Origin: a candidate division SR1 bacterium Aalborg_AAW-1 | Lineage (GTDB): Bacteria; Patescibacteriota; Gracilibacteria; Absconditabacterales; Absconditicoccaceae | DNA length: 64,000 nt | Reading direction: 5' to 3' | NCBI GenBank assembly: GCA_001007975.1 | Contig: CP011268.1 | Span: 558,001 to 622,000 of the forward strand | Shown: positions 1 to 14,079 of the stretch, piece after piece | Position numbering within the stretch: position 1 is the first letter of the stretch | Layout of the letters: every line of letters begins with the position of its first letter | The notes under the pieces: model-generated | The model's database searches: none | What the model was told of the DNA's origin: nothing | What the model saw: only the letters and a program-made list of their open reading frames with translations | Position numbers and translations under genes: made by a program

Positions 1-130
1 CTCTATCATTCTCTGTGTTTGTTCCCAGACACTACAGTCATGGGGTATAATATCGATAATATGGACACGCATATAATAATTAGCAATTAGTAATTAAAAA
101 TTATCAATTTTTTTTGAAAAGATAATATTC

Positions 131-300
131 TGACAGGGTGGATGTCATGCTGTGTGAAAAAACGTCACTTTCAGAGCGAAAGGTTATGATTGTGCTTGAA
201 CACGAGCACTACATGATCTCACCACACAGCCCTATTGTCCATAACAATAGCTCAGAAAAAACTGTGAACGTATATTGATACTAGTAGTATGCTTCTCAAG
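131..300. ncRNA. candidate structured RNA, family unknown
   Basis: The first 467 bases hold no convincing gene. Within them this stretch is rich in helices. GCTGTGTG near 149 pairs with CACACAGC near 223 and encloses two hairpins, CTTTC/GAAAG and GTGCT/AGCAC. A further hairpin, CTATTGT/ACAATAG, follows, then a small ATACTA/AGTAT hairpin. The composition is less AT-rich than the flanks, as expected for a functional RNA. I compared it by eye with RNase P RNA, tmRNA and SRP RNA and did not see their conserved cores. The strand is undecided because the helices form on both. It could also be a decayed gene. Confidence 0.3.
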
Positions 301-405
301 TGCTCATTGATAGTAAAATTAGTGATAAATAACTACCTCCATAATAAATAAATTATTGAAACTTTGCAAGAGAATTATGAAATGATGATGAATTGTATGA
401 TTTTT

Positions 406-433
406 TTGACAAAAAAAATAATTATCTTATAAT
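406..433 (+). promoter_or_regulatory. sigma70-like promoter of the kinase-like gene
   Basis: A perfect TTGACA (406-411), a 16-base spacer and a perfect TATAAT (428-433) lie 34 bases before the ATG at 468. The promoter lies downstream of the alternative in-frame TTG at 393, so it fixes the start at 468. Confidence 0.85.
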
Positions 434-467
434 TATAGTATTGTTTTATGATACCTATTATTGTACG

Positions 468-1616
468 ATGTCTTTGGAAAGAGTTACACCAACTCCAGAT
501 AGTATGATCTATTGCTCTCCACAACAGAGAACGATCAATACCAACCTCAAAAAGAATTTTTCGCGTACCGTCAATTCAGATACTCTTCAACGTATGAATA
601 GGATGAAGGATAAACATGCACAAGATATTTGAACTATTTTGCAATGAGGTAATTGATCGCAAAAAGAAGTTATTAATCCTCAAAGTTTTCGTAGCGATAT
701 TCTTCGTCAAGTGAATGAGCAGGAAGTAAAAAGTGAACATTTTGCTGAAGGTTTTGCTGGAAAAATTTATCTTGTTGAGTTAGCATTAGGTGAAAAAATC
801 AAGAAATTAACCGTTATTAAAAAATCAAAAAAATATTGAGAAAAAATAGATAATACGGCTATACTTCATGAATATAATTATCATAGTCAAGCACATGCTT
901 TTTTTGCAAATTCGAATATTTATGGTATAGATACGCCTGAAATTTATTGAACAGTGAATTGATTTAATTGAGAGATTCTTTTAGTGATGGAGTATATAGA
1001 GGGACTTACAATTTTTTCTTATAAAAATATATCAACTCTTTTGTATATTGTTGATTTATTAAAAAATCATCAAATAGAATGATATAGTGACTTGATCATA
1101 CAGATAGAATTAATCTTGTCACAAAATCCCCATGATATGGATATTAAAAAATTAATGATTACAGTCTGTGATGCATTTTCTAAGGATGAAAATCCTATAA
1201 TAAGAAATTTTTTTGATAAATATATATCTAGTTCATGAGTTCCTTATACTACCGCTAGAGATAGAATACAATGAGTATTTTTTGAAAAATATTTAGTAAA
1301 TATTTTTGATAAATTATCAAAAGATGTAGGATTATGAATATTTGATGATATGACAAAACAGTCTATCAAAGATAGATTGCAAAATGCTATATTATGACTT
1401 AATACAGTTCTTTATCATAATGATGTCAATACAAGAAATGTTATCTTATGAGAAGATGGAAAAATTTATTTAATTGATTATGATAAGGCAGATATTAAAC
1501 CTTCTGATTTGTTAACAAAAACATATAAAGAATCTCGTAGAATGAGTTATGAAAAACATAATGGTAGGGAAAATATTTACGATCTAGATATTTTAAATCA
1601 TTTTAGTTTGCTATAA
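468..1616 (+). CDS. protein-kinase-fold phosphotransferase-like protein
   Basis: This 382-residue protein has the C-terminal half of a protein-kinase/aminoglycoside-phosphotransferase fold. A hinge-like segment VMEYIEG lies near residues 172-178. The catalytic loop HNDVNTRN starts at His317 with Asp319 as the likely base. A metal-binding LIDYDKA stands in for DFG near residue 338. The N-terminal half has a KLTVIKK strand near 113 where the ATP-anchoring lysine is expected, but the glycine-rich loop is not clear. Such folds phosphorylate small molecules, lipids or proteins; the substrate cannot be told. Many glycines are TGA. The gene stands alone behind its own consensus promoter. RIO-like or LPS-kinase-like families are alternatives. 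Confidence 0.7.
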
Positions 1617-1758
1617 TTGGTATAATATTGTTTTATTAACGTTGAGTTGATTTTAATATAATTTGTCTTAGTGATAATTTTTTTTATTTCTTTCTGATAA
1701 ATTATTATATCACAAAGCTCTATTTGGCAAGAGAAAATGCCGTCAAACTTTTGCAAAA

Positions 1759-1767
1759 TGCTATAAT
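1759..1767 (+). promoter_or_regulatory. extended -10 promoter for the giant gene
   Basis: TG-C-TATAAT is an extended -10 element with no good -35. It would start transcription only about a dozen bases before the ATG at 1786, giving a nearly leaderless mRNA. The rest of 1617-1785 is AT-rich with no other feature seen. Confidence 0.6.
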
Positions 1768-1785
1768 ATTGGTACAATTCGCCTT

Positions 1786-4700
1786 ATGAAAACAGAATTT
1801 TCAAAAAAAACAAAAGTATCTGTACTACTCATCATCTATCTGGTCGCTCGATTGTATCAATCATGGGAGGCTGCTTTTAGAAGTGATGTTTTTGCTGATA
1901 TTACAAAAACTGATACTAATATTGTTGCTGTCTTCGTTGATAAAGACTTGTATAGTAACACAAACCTCAAAAATTCACTTGAACGATATACGACCCAATA
2001 TATTCAATGACAAATATCTAATAGTAAGGCAGTAGTGTTCCCTTTGGATACCACTGTTGTGAAATCATGGGACATTACTAAACTGCTTGAAAATCTTTAC
2101 TATGATGGTATTGAACAAGAACCATCAACGCTTGAATGAGTTATTCTTATTGGTGACAAAATACCACTTCCTGTTGTCAATGATAATGGTGCTATTTTCC
2201 CGACGATATTGCCTTATACCGATTTTGATGATCCAAAATTTTATCGAGATGCTAAAACTCAATATTTTCTTCCTAATGGAGTAGCTAAAGCACAACCGGA
2301 GGTCCGACATAGTGTGATTAATCTAGAATCGAATGTGTCAGATTATGTCGTCTATTTTCAAAAATTGAAGTCTTATTATCAAAATCCTTCGTCCTATGTT
2401 GGTGATCGTGTCTGGTATGAAGATTTTATTGATCAGAAGGGATCGTATAATGACCTTAATCTCGTAAGTTATATGAACAAATTTCTTTTTGCAGAAGATT
2501 TAGCATATCATAGATATAATCCGTTACTGATTGATTTCTTGAACCAGAAAGAATCACAAAAAAAAGATGAACTTATGGGATGACTTGCAAACTTGACAGG
2601 TGAATCATGATCTTATGCGTCACAAGTATGAGCAGTATTTTCTGGTCTGATGGCTGATTATTTGGCTACTGATACTTCTTCAGCTGATCAAATTCCTACT
2701 GTGTTTGTTGATGATGCCTTACAAGGATTTCAAAAATCATATTCTGACCTCTATGGAGTAACGAGTACGGCTCGTATGAGAGATAATATTCTAGCTGGTG
2801 GTAGACGAGATACGACACAAATAGACACTCATTCTACAAAAATAGAATATTTTGATCAACTCTATACTAAACAATTATGACAAGCTTCTGTTCCATTGCT
2901 TGCAGAAGTGAATAAACAATTTGAAGATGCGCTTACAACCGCTGTTCGTAATAATGATTATGCACTTCGTATTGCAATACCTCAAGATGCTCAAATTCAA
3001 AAACACATTATAACTAAAACATGGGATGTAGATAATGCTATCAGTGATGCACAACTTGCTCAATTAGCTCAGCTTGTGAATGGAAGTTATTATCATGCAT
3101 GAATTTATGAAGCATTTTATTATGGTAAAAATGCAAGTACAGTAACAGGAATAGATCAGACAAGTATATTTCTATGATCAGATAATATCTTGGATTATAA
3201 TCTAGATAATCTTACCACTCTTACTTGATATAAGAGTAATGCGAGTATAGGAGTTTCACAAGGTATATTTTCTCAGTTTGTAGAAGCAAATAGATGATAT
3301 GTGACGAGTTTGACACAACCTGACTTAGATAAAAAAACGAATAATGATATCTGTGGAAATGATATGGATAATTTTGTCCAGTATCGTGATGGTTTTTTGT
3401 GATGAAACACTCCTTTAAATCTGACTTGATGAACGAATGGACTTGAATTGGTCAATAAGAGATATGATAGAGGAGGAAAGTCAAGTTGGCTTATTACAAA
3501 CTCTTGATTATTTGGTAGTAGTGTATGATTACTTCCTCAGGCAGGAGAGATTCTTGATGTTGCATGATCGAGAAGAGTAGCTAATCCTCTTGATTGGATG
3601 GTGGCTGCTAATCTTCAATGATGATATCTTCAAAGAGTAGCGTACAGAGATGTTACGTATATTCCATTATTATGATGAACATGGTCAGCTTCTTGGAAGC
3701 AGGTTAATCCTTGTGATCTTAATAATCTTAATTCAGAACCACTCCAAAATCATAATATCTATAATGCAGCCCTCCTCAATCAGACATGATATCAAAAAAT
3801 CTTAAAAATCAATAATACAACATTACTAACAACATCTCAAGCATGTCCAGCTAATCCTAGTGTATGATCAGCTTGTTTCCCTTTATCAAATAAAAGGTCT
3901 ATACCTGCAGGACAATTTGTTCAGAAACAAGAAGTAAACTATAAGCTTATTGATTCTCTTTCTATTCATAATGCACCTAATTCTGAACAGGTAAGTCAAT
4001 TGGAAACAACCACTCCATCAAGACCTATTGATTCAGTCAGATATATCGCTTTTAAGGGTATTGGTTGAGATCAAGTCCAATTACCTTATCCAAATTTGTA
4101 TGAAATAGCGGTCTATAAACAAGATACTCAGAATCCTAATAGATTGATATTAAAAACGCCAGATGAGATTAAAATAGCTATCCGCGATTATCTTTCTTCG
4201 TTAATAGAGTCATATAATGCACGTTTAACAGAACAATTAAATAAAAAAGACACATACTATAATTCTAATGCATCACTATTTACAACATTAGGAGCTATAG
4301 ATTCTTTGGCAAGCCCAAACCGCAGCTATACGCTCCTTCAACCATCTTTATTTAATGGGATGGTATCTGATGAGTTTATTGATTCTCTTGCACAGATTCT
4401 TTATGTGCAAAATTCTTTTGTTCCGCAAAAACAAAAAACATCAAATCTAAAAGAAGAATATGACCAGTATTATACTATTGCCAACATTTCAAACAAAAAA
4501 GAAACAATTATTAAAAACTACTTGACGCAACAGAATCCATCCTCTTTATTAGCATTGCCATGATATCAATCTAATGGCTATGAACTCATTTCACTCGTGT
4601 CTGATGGTGATGACAGTATTGCTACTCAAGAACAACCATCATGGTTGTTGGCATTGCAATCACAAATTACAGAATATCAGAACTATCAAAATGTGATCAA

Positions 4701-7700
4701 TACAAGAGGAGATACTGCATGATGAGATGAGTCTATTCCAACAGATGCTTGTTCAGCTCCTTATGGAGAACCTGTTCCTCTGATTGATTTGAGTAATATG
4801 TCTTTCCCTTGGTTTAAGGTTTTTGCTTGTTGGTTAGAAAATATTGGTGTTCCGAAAGTTACGTTTGATTTTAATAATGCTCAATGACCAGTATTTACTT
4901 CAGATTTCTTTAAATGATTTTTGAGTCAGGCTACGCCAAATATTGGATGAATTGCAGAATCATACACGCTTAGTGCACCAACCTCATCTCTTGCTATGAC
5001 TAGTGAAGAACAAGCATTAGTGAATAATCTTGATCTGTTTCTGAGCACACAAACCTATTCATTACAAGATAATGTACCTTTAGACCTCAAACCATCACTC
5101 CTTCTTACTCAAAAACAAGATATACAAAACCTTACTCTTCGTATATCATCAACAGGAGATTCCTGTATCATCATAGATGGAAAAAATACTTGTACGACTT
5201 CTTTCCAAAGCACTATTACAGAAAAGAATTATATTTCTCCTTATCTTATTCCTTCTCAGCCGAAAGCATGAGCTACTACTTTGATTGTACAGATTTGTCG
5301 TTGATCAGTTTGTAGTAGACAGACACTTCCATTCTTAATAACGCCATGATCACTTCATAGTGCAGAACTTTCTCTTCCGTCCACAAGAATATTGTCTAAA
5401 AGTCAAATTCCTGTACAAGTAGTAGCAAAAGATAAGTATAATAATGTCTTATCAACAAGCTTATCTCCTTTAAAGATACGTACTTTGACAGGTTCTTTTC
5501 AGTGATGAAGTACAGAATTTTCTCTCTCTACATTTCGTGATGTAGGTCAACTCATCGCTCCTTCAAGTACTCAACAAGAAGAAATTGATTTGACTCTCTA
5601 TGATAAAAATTCTACTTTACTTGCAAACAAAAAGTTATCAGTACTGTCTGGTTCTCTTCTTGTGGCATCATCGAATAGTTATTATAACTCATCAAATAAT
5701 TCCCTTACCTATACTCTTCCTAATAAAAAATCACAAATCTATCTTCCAAATAATAATGTTAATGTTGGATTACTACCTCAACTCTCTCTCAAACTCCAGT
5801 GATCTGATGGTAAGAGTATAGCATGACCGGTTATCGTCTCGTCAGAGCAGTGACTGTTTTCTGTTTATGAAAAATCAACTTCTACTTCATCAGCGATTAT
5901 TCCGTCTACAGGATTACAGCAGACGAATACGCTTATTTTTAATGGAACAGACAATATTGATATTGTACTACAACCGAAGCTGAACAACAACATTGGGTCA
6001 GATACTCTTCTTTTCCAATATCCTGATGGAAGTGTTTCTCGTATACCCGTCACGATTCGTCCTGCACAGCAAGCAGCCATTGTTACTGTTCAGTCTAATA
6101 CAACCCAATGATTGCTTGACAATGAAGTTACAGTGCCATTAGTGATTCAATTGATTGATGATTGGGGAAATATCAGCCCTTATAATCAAACATTGCAAGT
6201 CAGTACGGTAGGATCAGTTTCCTTACAATGACCTACAACAGTAACGACAGTATGATGAACAGCCCAAATTATTGTGAAATCGGATAATCTCTGATGACCA
6301 TGATATGTCAAAGTATCCCCTACTGGTTCATGATCAATAATTCCTTGATTATGGACTACCAAAGTAAAAAAATCTATCATACCAACCTCAAACATTAATG
6401 GATTGTACTTGAATCTGATGGGAACAAGTCGATGAAATACGACGGATAGTGAGACAGATTATTATAATACAGTCCCTAATATGTTGAAGACTTCGAAAGT
6501 GCTAGCAACAACGACTGAACTTATTTCTCCACAGACAGTTCCTACTACTGTTCTTACTATCAACCCTGATGGAAGCTTGAGTGGATCTCAAGCAGATCAG
6601 TGGATTATTACTTCTTCTGGTACTATAATTATAGCGCAAAATCCTGATCTCAGACAGCAAGTCACGTTGTGATCTATAAACGAACGGTCTCGATCCTCAA
6701 ATCTCGTTACTACTACAGAAAGTTATCCTGAACAGTTTTCACTGTATCCAAAATTATTACGATCTCAGTGATCGACCAATAGTGAAAAATTATTGACTCT
6801 TGTAGATTCTACTCTGGTTTATGATCCTAATAAACTTGATTCGATCGAGGAGTCAGTCGCTCCTTCAAATAATATTGCTTGGAGAAATAATCAACAACAC
6901 CTTGTGCAATTTAGTCAATGAAAAACAGTTGGTGAAGCGACATTATTGAATGCTTCAGAGTTTTTGATTAACTATGGTGATCCTTTGATTACAAGAACAC
7001 AACGTAATGAGACCCTTACCTGATCAACTATGGATGCTTGACCATGACAACTCGTTGTAAGTAATACGACAAAGACTGTATTGAAGGCATTCTCATTAGA
7101 TGTTAATAATGATAGTCTTGAAGATATTGTTACCGTGTTTACAGATGGTTCAGTGATATGGTCGAAACAATACGGTGGTAAAGATTCTATCTTTGTTGAG
7201 ATGTGACCATTATTACAAATCTATGGAACTATTAAAGCCGTATATGGTGCAGATACTCAATGAGATGGATTTGGTGATATTATCGTACAAACTGAAGAAG
7301 ATGATTTGAGAGTATATACGAATGAATTAGGGATTTTTAATGTAGACGGATATCCTCTTTGTATTGATGCTGAGCAAGATCAACAGTTACCCCAACGTAT
7401 GACGAATGTAGATCAATGGTTTGTAGAAGATATGGATAATGATGGTACATCAGATATTGTTCTCAATAAAGCAGGAGAAATTAGTATTGTCTATGGTGGT
7501 AAAGCAAGCAATGGATATAGTTATATTTCTCAGAATCAACATGGATGTGATGTAAATTGGCAAACAAGACAAAATAATAATAAGAAAATTGTTGATTATT
7601 TATGAGTTCAACTTCATACAGGTAGTACAGTAGATTCAAGTTTGGTTCGTTGGAAGTGATTGACAACTTCTCCAGCAACAGATACTGATGGTAATGAAAT

Positions 7701-10700
7701 AGATACTACATCAGACAATCCTCTTATTAGTAGTCAAATTGGAACAACATTTAGTCCTGGGAATTCAAGTCCATTATGAGTTCCAAACATTTCTACATTT
7801 CCTGTAGAAGATATTGTAAATCAAGCAAGTAGCAATCTTTTAAGACGAAGTGTTTCTCCAATAGATTTTTCACCAAGTTATGAAACATTATCATTAGATG
7901 ATATAAGATATATTAGTGCATCGGCATTAGAAAATTCTGATCAAATTCGTGTCAATAAAACATATCAAGACCTGAATTGAGGTATACTCAAAAAATGAGA
8001 TAGTGTAAAGGTAACGGTCCAAATATCATGATTAAGAAATGATTCTTTGACCTATATAGAACGTATCAATGGTCCTTGGAATATTACTATGCAAAATAAT
8101 ATTATATCATGATGGAATGCATGAACTTTACCATCAAGTGCAACTTATAACAGTATCGAACCCCAAGGTGACTTCTATTTTGTTGTAGATAATATTACCT
8201 TGTGAGCGTCGAATGCAGTAGAATTTTCTTATAATCTTGTGTTTCAATGATGAGCGCCAGTGAAAATATCAGTTTCAGATAGAAATCATGATGATTATAA
8301 AGATATTTCGGTATATCCGCTTGATAGTTGTTCAAAATTTTTACGAACATATACTAATACCAAATCCCTTCTTCAGTCATATAGAATATACCAAAAAGAA
8401 TTTATAGACATTTGATCTCAACTAGAAAATTATCATACTGCTGTGACACAATGATCACAAAATTTCTTGTCTGGTATGGTTAATAGTATAGCTAATATTA
8501 CGGGCTCATCACAAATTCAAGATATATTAAATGGAGCAAGCTCAGAAAATATGTCATTTGGTAACTTTTTTAATCAAGTTGTTGGAAATGGATGATATTC
8601 GTCATTCAATCTCAATGTTAGTTTGATGGGGGAGTTTGATGCGCAAGTGAGTGAAAGTATACAAAATACTTTAGATAGCATCTGTTCATGAGGATGAGCA
8701 CAAGATCAATCTTGTAATAGTTGATTACCTGTACCATTTAATATGGCATTTTTGAGCCCTGGAACATATAATATTATGTGATGTACTCCTAAAGTGCCAC
8801 AAATTGATAATGTGTTTCCCAAAGATGGATGATTCCCTATTTTTGCATTCCCAGCAAATTTTCCTCTTACAACACCAGCCTGAGTTTATAATCTTCCCCT
8901 TCCATTCCCATGGTGATGATTTTTTAAGTGAGAAACTGATAGCTATTGATATTTCGGATTTCCATCTCAAGCATTAGTTAAGCCCGCATATTCATCACAA
9001 ATAAGAATCTATCTTTCACCTACATTGACTCAGCAGATGGGTATGGCGATATGTTTTGGTCCACAAACCGTAGGTAAGAAAATACCAGATCCTTTTAGTT
9101 CGATTGGTTGAAATTGTATTGTAACGAAGGTAAAAATGCCATCCGGAACTTGTAATATATGAGATGGTGAAAATTCACGATGATTGTCTGATCAAGATAT
9201 GCTAGATCTTGCAGAATTTGGTCAATGTACTCAGACTAAATCTCATGGAACTGCAACACAACCAGCGTCAACACAACCAAGTTCTCCCTTTACCATGGTC
9301 AGTATAAATAGTCAATGATCGACATCTAATCCATTTCCTCCATGAACTTATTTTGGTATTATTAACTTTGAAAAAACTCCTGTTCTTCTTTCAGATATGA
9401 ATGTAACACAGGGAGTAATTCTGCAATGAGGGAAGGCTGTTCAACCGCAGATTCAAGGATGATGAGCGAGAGGTATGGTAGCTTGTATTATGAATGATTG
9501 GCTCGATAGACAAACCAACTATATTATCAATAATCTTACCAATATGCAGATTGGAGTATATCTTCCAGATCTAACACAATTATGACAATGATTTGATACA
9601 CTATGACAACAAATAGGTAATGCTGATTTCTTTACAGGATTGAATATACAAGCATGAGGACAAGCTAATAATCCTAATACCTTCTCTTGAAATTTTATAT
9701 CACAAGTAAGAAATTCTACTATTAGCCAATCCCAGACTAATAATCTCTCTACAACAATTAATAATCCATTTAAAACGATAGAAAAACTTTTTGAACAGAC
9801 CCCATTAATTAATATCACGACTCAGGACGTGGCAGTGAATGTTCCTATGATTTATAGTGAAGATATCACAAGATATGAGGCTCATTTGAAATCTTGGATT
9901 GAGAGAAATAAACAAGTTGCTACTGATCGAACAACATTATTACAATGAGTATTTGGTATTTGCTGAAGAAATTATCAACTATGATGATGAAATGCACCAT
10001 ATACACTATGAAACAATCCTTTTGATCCTGCACAAATGACAGCACTCAAAAACCAACTCCAAGCGACACGTACGAATATGACGAGTATTGTTGAACAAGC
10101 TCAGGAATGTAAAAATAATTGATGGAAAAAAGAATGAACGTGTGCTGATTTTATGAGTTTATATGATATAGGTTCTACTAATGAATGAGATCAGACGCTG
10201 CTCTACATGGAAAATACTATGAACATTAATAGTGCTTGTTTAAATATTGTGTGATGAGATCTCAATACGAGTATCGCTAATATTATGACTATCACTTCAC
10301 AAACTGACGCCTTTGAAAATAGAATCAGAGAAAATATAAAAGTATTAGATCAATACAAAAGATTTCCACTTCAATTATATGAATGGATACATGTAACAGA
10401 TAGATATCTATGAGAGGTAACTTCTATGGTTGAAAATTTCTTGTGATATATCAATACGTGGCTCAATCTTAATGCAACGAGATTTGAGCAATATGTAGAT
10501 GCTATTATTACTATATCGACTGCGTTACAAACTTGGCAAGCAATTCTTGACTTAAGTGTTAATCGACAACAAAAATGTTCTACTTGTACTGTAGATAGCT
10601 ATGATGCCTATGCTTGTAGTTTGTGATTCTTATGCGGACAGTTAAAACTCCCTATTCTTAGACTTCCTCCCTTTAAAATACCAAATATTTATATCGATTT

Positions 10701-13700
10701 GACTCATATCGATCTTGGGATGGATATTCTTTTACCTAATTTCCAATTTGTACCAACAAGTGTACCTTTGATTGAGATTCCTGACTTGCCACAACCACCG
10801 AGTATCGTGGTATGAGGTGATATAATGAATGGTAATGGATGACTGCAAGCACAATTGAAGCAGATAGAAGATATCCAAAAAGTTTTAGATAAATTTACTC
10901 AGCTTGTCCCTACACAAATTCCACTTTCAGTACCAACTATCCCCTTACTGCCAGCACCTCCAACTCTTCCAGAATTACCTTCTTTTATTCCTAATATCAA
11001 TATAGAGCTTCCGGTCCTGCCCCCAGCACCAAAACTTCCAAGGATTGCACCAGAGATTGAAACAGCAATTAATGTTGTGAGTTTCTTTAGTGATTTATAT
11101 TGTATTGTGAAATGATGAATAGGTCTTGTGGGAGAAAATAATGTGAAAACAAGAATTGAACAACTTACACAAAGAACACGAGAGATACCTCTTTTCGATA
11201 ATATTAATCTGACGAAAGATATGTCATATCAACAAGATAAATTGGTGTGATTTGATTTTAAAATAGATGCTTTCGTTAACTTTACGATGAATTTTACAGC
11301 AGTCTATGACCTGATTCAGGGGTTGGCTGATCAGATTAATGATCAAACGAAAAAGCTTACTGATTGGAATCCTAATCAGGCTATTGGAACAGACAAACTT
11401 CAAGAATATGCAAATAAATTAAATGATCAAACACAACAAAATATTGATCTCACGAATCCATTTGGATATTCATCTCAGGATGATGATTCCCTTGTAGCTC
11501 TTACTGAAGAACAACAGAATATTAAACAAGTGAATGAGTATATGATGAGTTTGCCACAAACACCACAAGAGAAAAAGTGAATGTTGCAAGAACTAGTGGC
11601 TCGTGTGAATACTCCATCAGAATTTAAACCTCAAACAGAACGTTTGACTCAAGTGCAACATGATGTCGTTGAATCTCTCTATAATTCTCGCACTAATCTC
11701 AAACTTTTGTCTTCTAAAATCGAAGATTATGATACTTTTATTGATTCGTTAGATTCAAATACTACCTATAGTGTGTATGAAGGGGATTCTGTCTACACAG
11801 CATCATTATTTGATAACACAGCACAAATCGAACTTCCAAAAGAATCTCTTGTATCAGATTATGTTTCTCTCCAGAAGAAATTGTTATCAAATTATGATAA
11901 AGGATTATATCAAGTAGCAACAGAAGATAATAAAACTGATGTTACTAACATTAGAGATGAAATAGCATATCTTGATAAATGATTGTCTCTTGCGGAAACG
12001 TTATATACTGATAAACCTTCATCACTTCAAACTATCTCTTATCTTCAAAGAGAATATAATGCCCTGGGCAATCTCGAATATAATAATCAGGCAGCAATGT
12101 GTTCTACATTGGGTAATGTGACTAATCCTACGAATGAGCTCTTAGCTTCTTCAACACCGTGAATAATACCTAATACTTATCCAAATGTTCTCCTTTCAGC
12201 CCAACTATGATCGTCAAGTACTGCATCGAGTAGTAGTTATAACAGCACTAATCTGTACGATTTTGCAAGCTATAAAAACAAACTTATGGTTCCTTTCCAG
12301 AATGGTACAGGAACTCGTTATGTCGATGTTGTACAATCTGATTATTTTTCTCAACGTAATAAATGATATCAACTCACTGAACTCAACTCAGATGGCAAAC
12401 AAGATGTGATTCGTCGAGATCAATCTCAAGTATGGATTAAATATGGAGAACAAAATACTGCTCATACAAGCACCACGCTCCATACCCATACGAATAAATA
12501 TTATGTTGCACCAATTTGGGATGATAGTAATGAATGGGAAGAAAGAACTAATAAGAATGGTTATATGAAGATAAATGGTACATCATTTAAACTCTATAGT
12601 CCTGATTGGTCGGTTAAAAATTTACGTGTCAGATCACAAGATTATGATTCGTTTACTATCTCTTGGACGAACTCTACGAGACAACAACCAGTTGATGGTT
12701 ATGTCCTTGAATTAAATATGTTACCTGATACCTATCATCTCAAAGCTCATGAAGATCTTCCAAAAGCATTGCAATCACGTTATGTTCTTCTGTTGCCACA
12801 AGATCAGTTTACAACATGATGATATCTTTCTATCTATAATCAATTAAGTAGCAAAAAAATGGAAAATCTCATGCCTGACACCTTGATCGATGTCGTTCCT
12901 TATAATGTCGAAGCTGGACAGATAAGTTATACATTTACTGATATTGAAAGAGCATGGTATTATACCCGTATTGCATCTGTCGTATCCAATGATTCCAAAA
13001 AGCCAGTGTATAGTCTTAATAGTCCATGGTCACATCATGTTGTTGCTTGACAGCAATTGATAGCAGATAATGATGGACCTACACCAGAAGTTCGTCTCAT
13101 TAGAGAACAGAATAGTGATGTTGTTGATACCTGACTCAATCCTCAGTGAATTGTCAATACTAGATATAGACTTGATATACAACGAGATGATCCAAGTGGT
13201 ATATTGAGTAATCAAATCATGAACGCGTCATGAGATATACTTTCAAATCAATCAGGAGCATCGAATAATCTGTCAGGGTTGTATTTTGTTGCGAATCAGA
13301 GTATACAATATCGTATTCATGCTCAAGATGGAATGAATAATGAGTCCAGTGAAACGGTTGTAGTCAACATTACTATTCCGAGTATTCAAATCGAAGATAT
13401 TATTGAAGATAATATGATCCCATGATGATTGAATATCCTTGCATCAGTAAGTAGGGGAATGGATGATGGTATTGTAAAATTTGAAAGAAAAAGAAATAAT
13501 ATACGATCTACGTTGTCCAACCCCAATAGTCTATCAGGAATAGCTAATCCATTTAGTTATAGTCTTTGATTCGATCAGACCATAGTTACTTGAGGTGTAT
13601 ATAATCAAACCAATGGTATCGAATTATTTGCTTCTAATGGTACAAGTGTTGCTACAGTGGATAAAGAGAATGGACAAATTACTATTGCTCCAGCATATGT

Positions 13701-14079
13701 CTCTAGAATACAACTGAGATCAGATTTTTCATCACAAGTTCCTGCTATACTCTTGTATGATGTGCAAGAAAATAGGACGTTGTTTACCATTAAACCTAAG
13801 ATGAATAGTACATCATTCCAGGTATTCCCTCCTTATACTCTTGAATCTCTTACATGAGTAACCTATGGTTCTTATAGTGGATGATCATGTATTAAAAATA
13901 CGAGCGATGATTGTATTGTTGTAATGAATAGTGCATGATCTGTGATTGTACCCTCTCCTTATCATACCAGTCTTGTTGGGTCTTCTTATTCATTTACCAA
14001 TGGTGTTACAACAATGGAATTGTCAACTGCATGATGAATTCCAATTGGGTCATTGAGTTTTACTGCTACATTACCATAA
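1786..14079 (+). CDS. giant secreted/surface protein, 4097 aa
   Basis: One open frame of 4,097 codons with very many in-frame TGA(Gly) and a TAA stop at 14077-14079. The N-terminus has a basic start and a hydrophobic segment (about residues 10-25), so it is probably exported. Recognisable parts: Ig/invasin-like beta domains around residues 1430-1530 (for example the IDDWGNISP strand), FG-GAP/VCBS-like blade motifs around 1765-1930 (DNDGTSDIVLN and QGDGFGDIIV), a proline-rich stretch around 2965-3095, another FG-GAP-like motif near 3530, and a fibronectin-III-like domain around 3605-3755. I see no C-terminal membrane anchor. Large proteins of this kind in episymbiotic or predatory bacteria are often proposed to mediate cell contact; that role is inference here. 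Translation is probably coupled to the next gene through the TAATG overlap. Confidence 0.9.

Noticed and set aside
131-300. RNase P RNA, tmRNA or SRP RNA
   Set aside because: The conserved cores of those RNAs (GGAAAG and ACAGA of RNase P, the tRNA-like end of tmRNA, the GGAA-AGCAG loop of SRP RNA) are not visible here.
1786-14079. Many separate short genes split by TGA within this span
   Set aside because: All pieces share one frame, TGA falls where glycine is expected, and only TAA at 14077 ends the frame.
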